A stretch of DNA of 36,555 nucleotides. Origin: Sphingomonadales bacterium. GTDB taxonomy: Bacteria > Pseudomonadota > Alphaproteobacteria > Sphingomonadales > Sphingomonadaceae. Position 1 is the first letter of the stretch, and each line of letters opens with the position of its first letter. The stretch covers positions 1 through 36,555 of the forward strand of contig JAGWVC010000033.1 in the NCBI GenBank assembly GCA_018971065.1, read 5' to 3'. The notes beneath the pieces are model-generated. The model searched no databases and was not told the DNA's origin. It worked only from the letters and a program-made list of their open reading frames with translations. Position numbers and translations under genes: made by a program. Shown here one piece after another: positions 1-6,465 of the stretch.

Positions 1-1
1 C

Positions 2-619
2 ACCAATGTCCCGGCCGGCGCCGCCGCCGAACCCGCCGCGCGCTACCCCACGCCGAAGTGGACCCCGGTCACCGGCTGGCAGGTCGATCCCGCGCTGGTC
101 TATGCCCACACCCTGCAGGAATCGGTGTTCCGCGCTCGCGCGCTCAGCCCGGCCGGCGCGCGCGGCCTCATGCAGATCATGCCCGCCGCCGCGCGTGATC
201 ACGCCGCCGAACTCGGCGTCCCCGGCTCCGCGACCGACCTGACGAAACCCGAAGTCAACCTCGCCTTCGGTCAGCTCCATCTCCAGGCGCTGCGCCAGTC
301 GCCCGGCACGCAAGGGCTGCTGCCCAAGGTCATCGCCGCCTACAACGCCGGTCCGCTGCCGATCATGCGCTGGAACCAGCAGATTCACGACAACGGCGAT
401 CCGCTGCTGTGGATGGAATCGGTCCCCTACTGGGAAACGCGCGGCTACGTCGCCACCGTGCTGCGCAATTACTGGATGTACGAACGCCAGGCCGGCGGCC
501 CGTCGGAAAGCCGCATGGCACTCACCCAGGGCATGTGGCCCACGTTCCCCGGCCTCACCGGCGGCAAGGCTGTCCGCATGGCCGCAGGCGGCAGCATCCC
601 GACCACCTACACCCGCTGA
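2..619 (+). CDS. Lytic transglycosylase, SLT domain (5' truncated)
   Basis: The reading frame is open from the window edge, so the N-terminus is missing and only the catalytic domain and C-terminus are seen. Soluble lytic transglycosylases cut the glycan strand of peptidoglycan between MurNAc and GlcNAc, forming 1,6-anhydroMurNAc, in the periplasm. The visible part holds the family signature: the likely catalytic Glu in the stretch LQESVF, followed by SPAGARGLMQIMP, then a repeat-like segment with VIAAYNAGP and the late motif ETRGYVATVLRNY. These motifs occur in the order expected for the Slt70 type C-terminal catalytic domain. The family is certain; which of the several paralogues it is cannot be told without the N-terminus. 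Confidence 0.92.
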   Translation, partial: TNVPAGAAAEPAARYPTPKWTPVTGWQVDPALVYAHTLQESVFRARALSPAGARGLMQIMPAAARDHAAELGVPGSATDLTKPEVNLAFGQLHLQALRQSPGTQGLLPKVIAAYNAGPLPIMRWNQQIHDNGDPLLWMESVPYWETRGYVATVLRNYWMYERQAGGPSESRMALTQGMWPTFPGLTGGKAVRMAAGGSIPTTYTR

Positions 620-724
620 TCCTCGCTCGCGGGTGGCGCCGTCTTGGCGACGCGCCGCGATGTCTGTTCCGGAGGCATGGCGTTGCGGCAATCGCGCGCT
701 TTTGCCCTGCCGCCCCCGAAGCAT

Positions 725-751
725 GATGACATGGGTTAATTACGTGTCATC
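725..751. terminator. Inverted repeat between convergent genes
   Basis: GATGACA and TGTCATC face each other around a 13-base AT-rich loop, between the ends of the transglycosylase and the dehydratase genes, which converge here. The position suits a weak bidirectional terminator, but there is no U-tract, so an operator or chance repeat is also possible. Confidence 0.3.
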
Positions 752-756
752 GCACT

Positions 757-2133
757 CTAGCCCCGCAGCGCCGCCGCCAGCTCCCTTGCCGAAATCCCCT
801 CCAGCCCCAGCACCGCCTCGCGCACCCGCGCCGCACGCCGCGCATCCACCGCCAGGCTCGCGCAGGCATCGAACTTCGCCACCACCTGGGCCTCGCTCAT
901 CGCCTTCTCGCCCGCGCCGCTGTTCACCCGCACATGCCGCTTCAGCACCCGCCCATCGGCCAGCGTCACCGTCACCCCGCCCGAAAACGTCGTCGGGAAA
1001 TTGGTGTCGGGGTCGGCATGGCACTTCACCTTCACCGCCAGCGCGCGCGCCCGCTCGTCCGCCAGCGCCGCCGGCAGCAGGTCGGGCAGCCCGAACCGGC
1101 CATACAACAGGCACCACGCCGTCACGAACTGCGCGCTGAACTTCGCCTCGTAATCGGTCCCCGGCCGCTCCTTCGCTTCCGCCGGCTCGCACACGATATG
1201 CAGCGTCGGCTGCGCCAGATACGCATCCACCGCCACGATCTCCACGCCGCCAATCTCGCGATGCAGCTCGATCGCCGCATCCGCGCAGCCATGAATGAAA
1301 TGGCACACCGGATACGGCTTCAGCGCGGTATCGCCGAACCGCCACTCATCCCCCAAGCCCGCCGTCAGCTCCCCCAGATCGACCTCGCCCGCATGGCTCT
1401 GCAAATGCGTATCGAACAGCCCGAACTTGCCTTCGTAAGGCCGCGTCGGCCCCTTGAACCCGGCCTTCGCCAGATGCGCCGCGGTAATCCCCGCCGCCGC
1501 CCCCCAACCGGGGTGAAACCGCTTGGTCCAAGCGCCCTCTTCCAGAAACACCTGAATTCCCGCCGCCGTCGATCCGGTGATCCCCTGCGCCGCCGTGATC
1601 TGTTCCGCCGTCAGCCCCAGCAGCCGCCCCGCCGTCACCGCGCTGGCAAAGTGCGAAACCACCCCGGTCGCGTGATAGCCGACATGGTGGAATCCACCTT
1701 TCACCGCCCCGCCGATGCGAATCCCCAGCTCCGCCCCCACCAGAAACCCCGCCAGCAATTCCGCGCCTGAAAGATCATGCTCTTCGGCCAGTGCCAGCGC
1801 GGCGGGCAGGGCGGTACAGGTCGGATGGATGATGCTGCCCAGGTGCGTGTCGTCGAAGTCCAGCCCGTGCATCAGGATCGCGTTCAGCATCGCCGCATCC
1901 CTCGGCGCCCAGCCGTCCTTGCCCAGAATCGTCGAGCACGCCCCCGGCGCCGCCATCGCCGCGACCCCCGCGCGTGACGTCACGCCGAATTCCTCGACAG
2001 TCGCGGCCAGCCCCAGTCCCAGCGCATCAAGAATATGCAATTTGGCGCGGGCAACCACCGCCGCCGGCACCTCCTCCAGCCGCACATCGGCGGAAAACTG
2101 CCCGATCACTTGTGCGGGAGAAAGCTCGGTCAT
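757..2133 (-). CDS. MmgE/PrpD family dehydratase (2-methylcitrate dehydratase-like)
   Basis: The 458-residue product has the length and layout of the MmgE/PrpD family, which includes 2-methylcitrate dehydratase and cis-aconitate decarboxylase. Family-like stretches include the N-terminal LHILDALGLGLAAT, LHGLDFDDTH near residue 88, HPTCTALPAALALAEEH, and GFHHVGYHATGVVSHFASA. These enzymes are cytosolic and add or remove water or CO2 on tricarboxylic-type acids. The gene diverges from an aldehyde dehydrogenase and a PrpB-like lyase, which suggests a methylcitrate-like catabolic route. No methylcitrate synthase is present, so the true substrate may differ. The ATG at 2133 has a GGAAGG-like ribosome site just upstream. 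The family is sure; the substrate is not. Confidence 0.88.
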   Translation of the reverse strand: MTELSPAQVIGQFSADVRLEEVPAAVVARAKLHILDALGLGLAATVEEFGVTSRAGVAAMAAPGACSTILGKDGWAPRDAAMLNAILMHGLDFDDTHLGSIIHPTCTALPAALALAEEHDLSGAELLAGFLVGAELGIRIGGAVKGGFHHVGYHATGVVSHFASAVTAGRLLGLTAEQITAAQGITGSTAAGIQVFLEEGAWTKRFHPGWGAAAGITAAHLAKAGFKGPTRPYEGKFGLFDTHLQSHAGEVDLGELTAGLGDEWRFGDTALKPYPVCHFIHGCADAAIELHREIGGVEIVAVDAYLAQPTLHIVCEPAEAKERPGTDYEAKFSAQFVTAWCLLYGRFGLPDLLPAALADERARALAVKVKCHADPDTNFPTTFSGGVTVTLADGRVLKRHVRVNSGAGEKAMSEAQVVAKFDACASLAVDARRAARVREAVLGLEGISARELAAALRG

Positions 2134-2149
2134 CGTCTCAACCTTCCAG

Positions 2150-2161
2150 ATAATGCATTAT
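2150..2161. promoter_or_regulatory. 12-base perfect palindrome upstream of the PrpD-like gene
   Basis: ATAATGCATTAT is a perfect palindrome 17 bases before the PrpD-like start codon, in the only AT-rich stretch of this divergent spacer. It is a candidate regulator site or part of a promoter for the minus-strand gene. No regulator gene lies beside it. Confidence 0.4.
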
Positions 2162-2234
2162 TTGTGCTTTTGCAGACCGGCGCCAAACGCTAAGGCCTGC
2201 CCTTGCAGCCGGCCTAATCACGGCCTCACCAATG

Positions 2235-2250
2235 GTCAACTGTTGACAGT
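2235..2250. promoter_or_regulatory. Overlapping dyads upstream of the aldehyde dehydrogenase
   Basis: GTCAACTGTTGAC (2235-2247) reads as GTCAA-N3-TTGAC, and overlapping it ACTGT-N2-ACAGT spans 2239-2250. The core GT-N2-AC is of the kind bound by GntR/FadR-type regulators. It sits 45-60 bases before the aldehyde dehydrogenase start, where a promoter would be expected. The sequence is seen; the binding protein is inferred. Confidence 0.4.
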
Positions 2251-2295
2251 TTGCCGCGCACGTGAAACGGGCGGCAACGCAGGGAGTACGAAGCG

Positions 2296-3774
2296 ATGGC
2301 GCAAACCTACCAGCTCTTTATCGACGGCCAGTGGCGCCCCGCTGCGGACGGCGCCACCATCCCGGCGGTCAACCCGTATGACCAGTCGGTCCACGCTCAC
2401 GTCGCCGTCGCCACCGCCGATGATGTCGCCCAGGCCTGCGCCGCCGCTCGCCGCGCGTTCGACCAGCACTGGGGCAAGACCACTCCCGGCCAGCGCGCCG
2501 CACTGATGAACAAGCTGGCCGACCTGATCGACGCCAACGCCGCCGCCCTCGCGCTGCTCGAAACCGTCGATAACGGCAAGGTCATCCGCGAAACCTCCAG
2601 CCAGATGGCGCAGGCCGCCCGCGTGTTCCGCTACTACGCCGGCTGGGCCGACAAGGTCACCGGCTCCCTCGTCCCGCTCGATCAGGGCGCCACCGAAGGC
2701 CTCGTCCTGCGCGAAGCCTATGGCGTCGTCGCCTGCGTCACCGCGTGGAACTCGCCGATCGCCATCCTGTGCAACACGCTCCCCGCCGCGCTCGCCGCCG
2801 GCAACTGCGTCATCGTCAAGCCCAGCGAACACGCCTCCACCACCACGCTCGAAATCGCCAAGCTGTGCGAAGCGGCCGGCTTCCCCGCCGGCGTCGTCCA
2901 GGTCGTCACCGGCGCCGGCCCCACCGGCGCCGCGCTCACGTCGAATCCGCTGATCGACAAGGTCTCCTTCACCGGCTCCCCCGGCGTTGGCCGCGCCATC
3001 GCCACCGCCGCGGCCGCCAACCTCAAGCCCTGCGCGCTCGAACTCGGCGGCAAGTCGCCCAACATCGTGTTCGACGATTGCGATTTCGACCGCGCGCTGA
3101 TCGGCGCGCTCGCCGGCATCTTCGGCGCCACCGGACAGACCTGCATCGCCGGCAGCCGGCTCCTCGTCCAGCGCGGCGTCTACGACCGCATGGTCGAAGG
3201 CCTCGCCGCCCGCGCCGCCCAGATCCGCATGGGCGATCCCCGCCTCGCCGAAACCGAAATGGGCACCGCCGCCAACGAACCCCAGTTCAACAAGATCCTG
3301 TCGTTCATCGACGCCGCCAAGCAGGGCGGCGCCAAACTCGTCACCGGCGGCAGCCGCGCCAGTGGCCCCGGCCTCGACAACGGCTATTTCATCCAGCCCA
3401 CCATCTTCGCCGAAGTCCGCAACGACATGAAGGTCGCGGCTGAGGAAATCTTCGGCCCCGTCCTCTCGATCATCCCGTTCACCGACGAGGAGGAAGCGGT
3501 GCAGATCGCCAACGACACCCCCTACGGCCTCGCCAGCGGCGTGTGGTCGCAGGACATCAACCGCTGCATGAGGATGATGCACGCCATCCGCAGCGGCGTC
3601 GTCTGGGTCAACACCTACCGCGTCGCCGCCTCGCAGCTCCCGTTCGGCGGCATGAAGAACTCGGGCTACGGCCGCGTCCGCGGCCACGAAGGCATCCTCG
3701 AATGGATGCAGACCAAGACCGTGTTCATCGACTACTCGGGCGACAAGAGAGACCCGTTCGCGATGAAATTCTGA
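2296..3774 (+). CDS. NAD(P)-dependent aldehyde dehydrogenase
   Basis: The 492-residue protein is a full-length member of the ALDH superfamily, which oxidises aldehydes to carboxylic acids in the cytosol. The expected residues are present: Asn152 in TAWNSP, the cofactor loop FTGSPGVG (225-232), the general base Glu249 in LELGGKSP, and the nucleophile Cys283 in GQTCIAG. The C-terminal segment with FGGMKNSGYGR is also typical. An AGGGAG ribosome site lies 11 bases before the ATG. It is followed 103 bases later by a PrpB-like lyase on the same strand, and the two may be co-transcribed although a repeat lies between them. The exact aldehyde is unknown; betaine-aldehyde or semialdehyde substrates are both common in this subgroup. 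Confidence 0.93.
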   Translation: MAQTYQLFIDGQWRPAADGATIPAVNPYDQSVHAHVAVATADDVAQACAAARRAFDQHWGKTTPGQRAALMNKLADLIDANAAALALLETVDNGKVIRETSSQMAQAARVFRYYAGWADKVTGSLVPLDQGATEGLVLREAYGVVACVTAWNSPIAILCNTLPAALAAGNCVIVKPSEHASTTTLEIAKLCEAAGFPAGVVQVVTGAGPTGAALTSNPLIDKVSFTGSPGVGRAIATAAAANLKPCALELGGKSPNIVFDDCDFDRALIGALAGIFGATGQTCIAGSRLLVQRGVYDRMVEGLAARAAQIRMGDPRLAETEMGTAANEPQFNKILSFIDAAKQGGAKLVTGGSRASGPGLDNGYFIQPTIFAEVRNDMKVAAEEIFGPVLSIIPFTDEEEAVQIANDTPYGLASGVWSQDINRCMRMMHAIRSGVVWVNTYRVAASQLPFGGMKNSGYGRVRGHEGILEWMQTKTVFIDYSGDKRDPFAMKF

Positions 3775-3780
3775 ATGTAT

Positions 3781-3847
3781 CTCATGCGAAGCCGCGAAGT
3801 CGCAAAAGGCTCCGTTTCTTTTTTGCGCCTTCGCGTCTTCGCGTGAG
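3781..3847. repeat. Imperfect inverted repeat, 27-base arms
   Basis: The left arm 3781-3807 pairs with the right arm 3821-3847 with three mismatches and a 13-base loop. The arms carry units of the form GCGAAG at 8-base spacing. The element fills most of the gap between the aldehyde dehydrogenase and the PrpB-like gene and looks related in design to the longer hairpin at 6198-6343. It has no U-tract after it, so it looks more like a dispersed palindromic repeat than a terminator. Confidence 0.75.
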
Positions 3848-3877
3848 ACTTATCATCAACTGCCGCTGGAACCCCGC

Positions 3878-4792
3878 ATGACTTACCTCCTAGCCGAAAA
3901 CCAGCCCGCCACCCCCCCGGGCCAGCGGTTCCGCGAACTGCTCGCCCGCCCCGGCATCCTGCAGATGCCCGGCGCCTACAACGGCCTTTCCGGCCTCCAG
4001 GCCAAGGCCGCCGGGTTCGAATCGCTCTACGTCTCGGGCGCCGCCATGTCCGCGCAGATGGGCCTGCCCGATCTCGGCATCATGACCATCGACGATGTCT
4101 GCTTCTTCATCCGCCAGATCGCCCGCGTCACCGGCCTGCCGATGCTGGTCGATGGCGACACCGGCTTCGGTGAGGCGCTGAACGTCATGCACATGGTCCG
4201 CGCCTTCGAGAATGCCGGCGCCGCCGCCGTCCAGATCGAGGACCAGTTGCTACCGAAGAAGTGCGGTCACCTCTCGGACAAGAAACTCGCCCCCGCCTCG
4301 GAAATGGCCGCCAAGGTCGCCGCCGCCCGCCGCGCCCGGAAAGACCTCGTCATCATCGCCCGCACCGACGGGCTGGAGCGCGAAGGCATCGAAGGCGCCA
4401 TCGCCCGCGCCAGGCTCTATGTCGAAGCCGGCGCCGACGCCATCTTCCCCGAAGCTCTGAACGATCCCGAATCCTTCGCCCGCTTCTCCGCCGAAGTGAA
4501 AGTGCCGCTGCTCGCCAACATGACCGAATTCGGCAAGACCCCGTTCATGACCGCGCAACAGTTCGAACAGCTCGGCTACAAGATGATCATCTGGCCGGTC
4601 TCCGCCCTGCGCATCGCCGCCAAGGCGCACGAGGAACTCTACGCCACCATCAAGTCCGAAGGCTGGGTCAAGCCGCTGGTCCACCGCATGCAGACCCGCG
4701 CCGAACTCTACGCCACGATCGGCTATCACGACTACGAAGCCCTCGACGGCTCGATCGCCCAGTCCGTCGTCCCCCAATCCACCCCCGACTGA
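3878..4792 (+). CDS. PrpB-type methylisocitrate lyase (isocitrate lyase/PEP mutase family)
   Basis: The 304-residue product belongs to the isocitrate lyase/PEP mutase superfamily and is closest in motif order to 2-methylisocitrate lyase, which splits methylisocitrate into pyruvate and succinate. Key features are SGAAMS near residue 53, the metal-binding LVDGDTGFG with Asp92 and Asp94, Glu121 in QIEDQ, the lyase signature KKCGH with catalytic Cys129, IARTDG, and LANMTEFGKTP. The C-terminal MQTRAELYATIGYHDYE also resembles PrpB. The cysteine signature argues against PEP mutase or oxaloacetate decarboxylase activity. The ribosome site is weak. With the divergent PrpD-like gene it would give two steps of a methylcitrate-like route; without PrpC in view the physiological substrate stays open. 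Confidence 0.85.
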   Translation: MTYLLAENQPATPPGQRFRELLARPGILQMPGAYNGLSGLQAKAAGFESLYVSGAAMSAQMGLPDLGIMTIDDVCFFIRQIARVTGLPMLVDGDTGFGEALNVMHMVRAFENAGAAAVQIEDQLLPKKCGHLSDKKLAPASEMAAKVAAARRARKDLVIIARTDGLEREGIEGAIARARLYVEAGADAIFPEALNDPESFARFSAEVKVPLLANMTEFGKTPFMTAQQFEQLGYKMIIWPVSALRIAAKAHEELYATIKSEGWVKPLVHRMQTRAELYATIGYHDYEALDGSIAQSVVPQSTPD

Positions 4793-4797
4793 CCCCC

Positions 4798-4952
4798 ATC
4801 CTCTCCCCGCCGGGGAGAGGCTATCGCATATAAAAATCCGCCCGTCCTGAGCTTGTCGAAGGACTGTTCTTTTCTTGGCGGTACACGCCGCCGTGGCAAG
4901 ATAGGGAAGGCGACCTTCATGGGGGATAGCTCTCCCCGCCGGGGAGAGGATA
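4798..4952. repeat. Composite palindromic repeat element
   Basis: Two near-identical palindromes lie about 130 bases apart: CCTCTCCCCG-C-CGGGGAGAGG at 4800-4820 and CTCTCCCCG-C-CGGGGAGAG at 4930-4948. Their flanks (ATCC on one side, CTATC on the other) match in opposite orientation, so the two copies form an inverted pair. Between them are TCCTGAGCTTGTCGAAGGA, a short repeat common in alphaproteobacterial genomes, and a small dyad GAAGG-CGA-CCTTC (4906-4918). The stretch carries no gene. It looks like a non-coding miniature repeat element. Confidence 0.7.
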
Positions 4953-4956
4953 CGAA

Positions 4957-4980
4957 GGCTTGGCAGCGTGCTGCCTAGCC
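4957..4980 (-). repeat. Hairpin overlapping the merR stop codon
   Basis: GGCT-T-GGCAGC and GCTGCC-T-AGCC form a stem with one T-T mismatch and a 2-base loop. It spans the end of the merR-type gene. There is no T-run after it on the minus strand, so it would at best be a weak or Rho-assisted 3' end. Confidence 0.4.
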
Positions 4981-5418
4981 GCAGTTGGAGAGGGGCAAAC
5001 GATCCGCCAAGCCCCCACCCGCAATATCCCCCGCAATCGTGCATGCCCCGCCGCCACTGGCCCCGCACCCGGCATCGCACCGGTCGGCCATCGCCTGCAA
5101 CGAAGCCTCCAGCGCCGCCAGTTCCGCCCGCCGCCGCGCCACCTCGTCCAGCCGCTGCTGCACCAGCCCGCGCATCGCCGCGCAACCGTCCGCACTATCC
5201 GCCGAAGCCTCCAGCAGTTCGCGCACCTGCTCCAGCGTCATCCCGAATTCGCGCGACCGCCGGATGAACCGCAGCCGCGTCACATCCGGCCACCCCAGGC
5301 TCCGCCGCCCGTTCGCCGATCGCGCCGCCGGCGCCACCAGCCCGATGCTCTCGTAATAGCGGATCGTCGGCACCGAACACCCGGATTTCCGCGCCGCCTC
5401 ACCGATCGTCATGCCCAT
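4975..5418 (-). CDS. MerR-family metal-responsive regulator
   Basis: The 147-residue protein has the MerR layout: an N-terminal winged helix-turn-helix (MTIGEAARKSGCSVPTIRYY), a coiled dimerisation helix around residues 76-112, and a C-terminal metal loop. Cysteines at 79, 114, 118 and 126 match the spacing used for metal binding by MerR and ZntR (first Cys near 79-82, a second 35 residues on, a third 9-12 further). Such proteins twist a promoter with a long spacer when metal binds. The gene diverges from a small cysteine-rich membrane protein, whose promoter region carries a MerR-type dyad. The start at 5418 has AAGGG at good distance; an ATG two codons later is possible. The metal is not known; mercury, zinc, cadmium or copper are all options. 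Confidence 0.9.
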   Translation of the reverse strand: MGMTIGEAARKSGCSVPTIRYYESIGLVAPAARSANGRRSLGWPDVTRLRFIRRSREFGMTLEQVRELLEASADSADGCAAMRGLVQQRLDEVARRRAELAALEASLQAMADRCDAGCGASGGGACTIAGDIAGGGLADRLPLSNCG

Positions 5419-5427
5419 GCATCACCC

Positions 5428-5458
5428 TTGATCCTCAAGTGGCTTCAGCATGTACCAC
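5428..5458 (+). promoter_or_regulatory. Candidate MerR-type promoter and operator
   Basis: A -35-like TTGATC (5428-5433) is followed by an imperfect dyad CTCAAG-TGG-CTTCAG inside a 19-base spacer and a weak -10 TACCAC (5453-5458). A spacer longer than 17 bases with the dyad inside it is the known layout of promoters activated by MerR-family proteins, and the half-site CCTCAAG resembles SoxR-type sites. It would drive the small membrane protein at 5492. The motif is seen; the function is inferred from the layout. Confidence 0.5.
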
Positions 5459-5491
5459 GCCGCGAATCGCAAGTCCTCATGGAGAATCAAC

Positions 5492-5743
5492 ATGAAAGCG
5501 CGCTGGCAAATTTTCGGCCTCGCCACCGCCTGCGGCCTGTGCTGCCTGCCGCTGGCGCCGGCGCTGCTCGGCACCACCGCCGCCCTCGCCGCGCTGAAAG
5601 CGCTGCCGCTCGACGTGATCGCCTGTGGTGCCGTGGGCCTGTCGGTTGTCGCCTTCGCGCTTCACGAACTGCGCAACCCGGCCAGTGAGCCGTGCGATTG
5701 CACCGACACCTGCAACACCGCCGACGGCAACTGCCACTCTTGA
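5492..5743 (+). CDS. Small two-helix cysteine-rich membrane protein, MerF-like
   Basis: The 83-residue product has two predicted membrane helices (about residues 8-30 and 38-58). A vicinal cysteine pair, Cys17-Cys18 with Cys14 before it, lies in helix 1 (CGLCCLP), and the tail holds four more cysteines (CDCTDTC and NC). Size, two helices, a CC pair in helix 1 and C-terminal cysteines are the features of the mercury importer MerF, though the sequence is not a clear match. Its divergent neighbour is a MerR-type sensor. Metal transport across the inner membrane is therefore likely. The ATG at 5492 is preferred because GGAG sits 7 bases before it; an ATG at 5450 would add residues of non-membrane character and lies in the promoter region. 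The family is not certain. Confidence 0.7.
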   Translation: MKARWQIFGLATACGLCCLPLAPALLGTTAALAALKALPLDVIACGAVGLSVVAFALHELRNPASEPCDCTDTCNTADGNCHS

Positions 5744-5768
5744 CATTGTGAACCAATTTGGTTATATA
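5740..5768 (+). promoter_or_regulatory. Consensus sigma-70 promoter with palindromic operator
   Basis: TTGACA (5740-5745), a 17-base spacer and TATATA (5763-5768) make a near-perfect housekeeping promoter, rare in a genome this GC-rich. Within the spacer, AACCAA-T-TTGGTT (5751-5763) is a perfect 6-1-6 palindrome, well placed to block polymerase. The -35 overlaps the stop codon of the small membrane protein gene. No convincing gene follows for about 700 bases, so the transcript is unknown. Confidence 0.65.
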
Positions 5769-6135
5769 CCGCCACATCCGCCCCCAACCGAAAGCGCAAG
5801 GGGCAGGGCGGTGTTTCAGGTCGGTGTCGGCGGTCATGGCGCATTTCCAGGCGTCCCGCGCTAACGACACCTCCGCTCGGATCAGCCTGGCCCTGGCCAG
5901 CCCCGGAAGGCACCACTTGCGAGCCCTACCGCCTTCCCGCCCGATCCGCAGGGCCGAACCGGACTTTCACAACGCTGTTCTCAATCCGGTCGTTCGCATG
6001 TCAAAGCAGCAAGCCCGCGCCGCTTGAGCCAGGCACAAGCAGCCCCGACGCCGACCTGATGTCGCGCGTGTCCCCAATGGCGTAACGTCGCACTCGCCCG
6101 CGACGGCAGACCTGCGCCCATCAGAGTCCTCCCCT
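5769..6135. other. Gene-free stretch downstream of a strong promoter
   Basis: I see no convincing gene here. A frame from TTG 5758 to 6027 exists, but its start overlaps the promoter, it lacks a ribosome site, and its composition is unlike a real protein. No tRNA, tmRNA acceptor arm, RNase P or SRP core motif could be recognised on either strand. A regulatory RNA or the leader of the downstream ligase gene is possible. Confidence 0.4.
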
Positions 6136-6175
6136 ATGGGGAGGTGGCAGCCCGCAGGGCTGACGGAGGGGGGCA
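6131..6175. repeat. Tandem small hairpins (dispersed repeat)
   Basis: CCTCCCC-TAT-GGGGAGG is followed within a few bases by CAGCCC-GCA-GGGCTG and a GGAGGGGG tail. This arrangement recurs in many alphaproteobacterial genomes as a non-coding palindromic repeat. No gene lies in it. Confidence 0.6.
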
Positions 6176-6197
6176 CACAACCCCAGCGCCAAGCCCC

Positions 6198-6343
6198 GTT
6201 TCACGCAGAGCCGCAGAGGATCGCAGAGCCGGCAGTAAGCGCCGCAGGCCAAACGCCATGCAACACGCGCAACGCCAATCCGGCAGCGCGACTTCGCCGC
6301 GAAAGCTGCCGGCTCTGCGATCCTCTGCGTCTCTGCGTGAAAC
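6198..6343. repeat. Long inverted repeat, 38-base arms
   Basis: The left arm 6198-6235 pairs with the right arm 6306-6343 with a single mismatch, around a 70-base loop. The arms are built from GCAGAG units at roughly 8-base spacing (ACGCAGAG, CCGCAGAG, TCGCAGAG). A shorter element of the same design is at 3781-3847. It lies about 120 bases before the ligase start and could shape its leader RNA, but it is more likely a dispersed repeat. Confidence 0.85.
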
Positions 6344-6465
6344 CCCTTCTGCCTGCTACCCCCACCCCCCGCTTGCCCCCACCGGCGCACCCGCGTGACT
6401 GCCCCGCACCAGCCCTTGGCTCATCCCCGCCGCCTGGCCTAGACAGCGCCAAGGGAAGGACCACC

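Noticed and set aside
5853..5900. tmRNA-like tag: frame reads ANDTSARISLALA
   Set aside because: There is no stop after LALA and no acceptor arm or TpsiC-like sequence nearby, so it is chance.
5769..5990. Possible cobalamin riboswitch on the minus strand
   Set aside because: A few GC-rich blocks look suggestive, but the B12-box core is not present and the downstream gene does not fit.
5758..6027. 89-codon frame after the strong promoter
   Set aside because: It starts with TTG inside the promoter, has no ribosome site and no protein-like pattern.
6136..6465. N-terminal extension of the acyl-CoA ligase
   Set aside because: It would translate the long inverted repeat; the ligase fold begins after the ATG at 6466, which has a good ribosome site.
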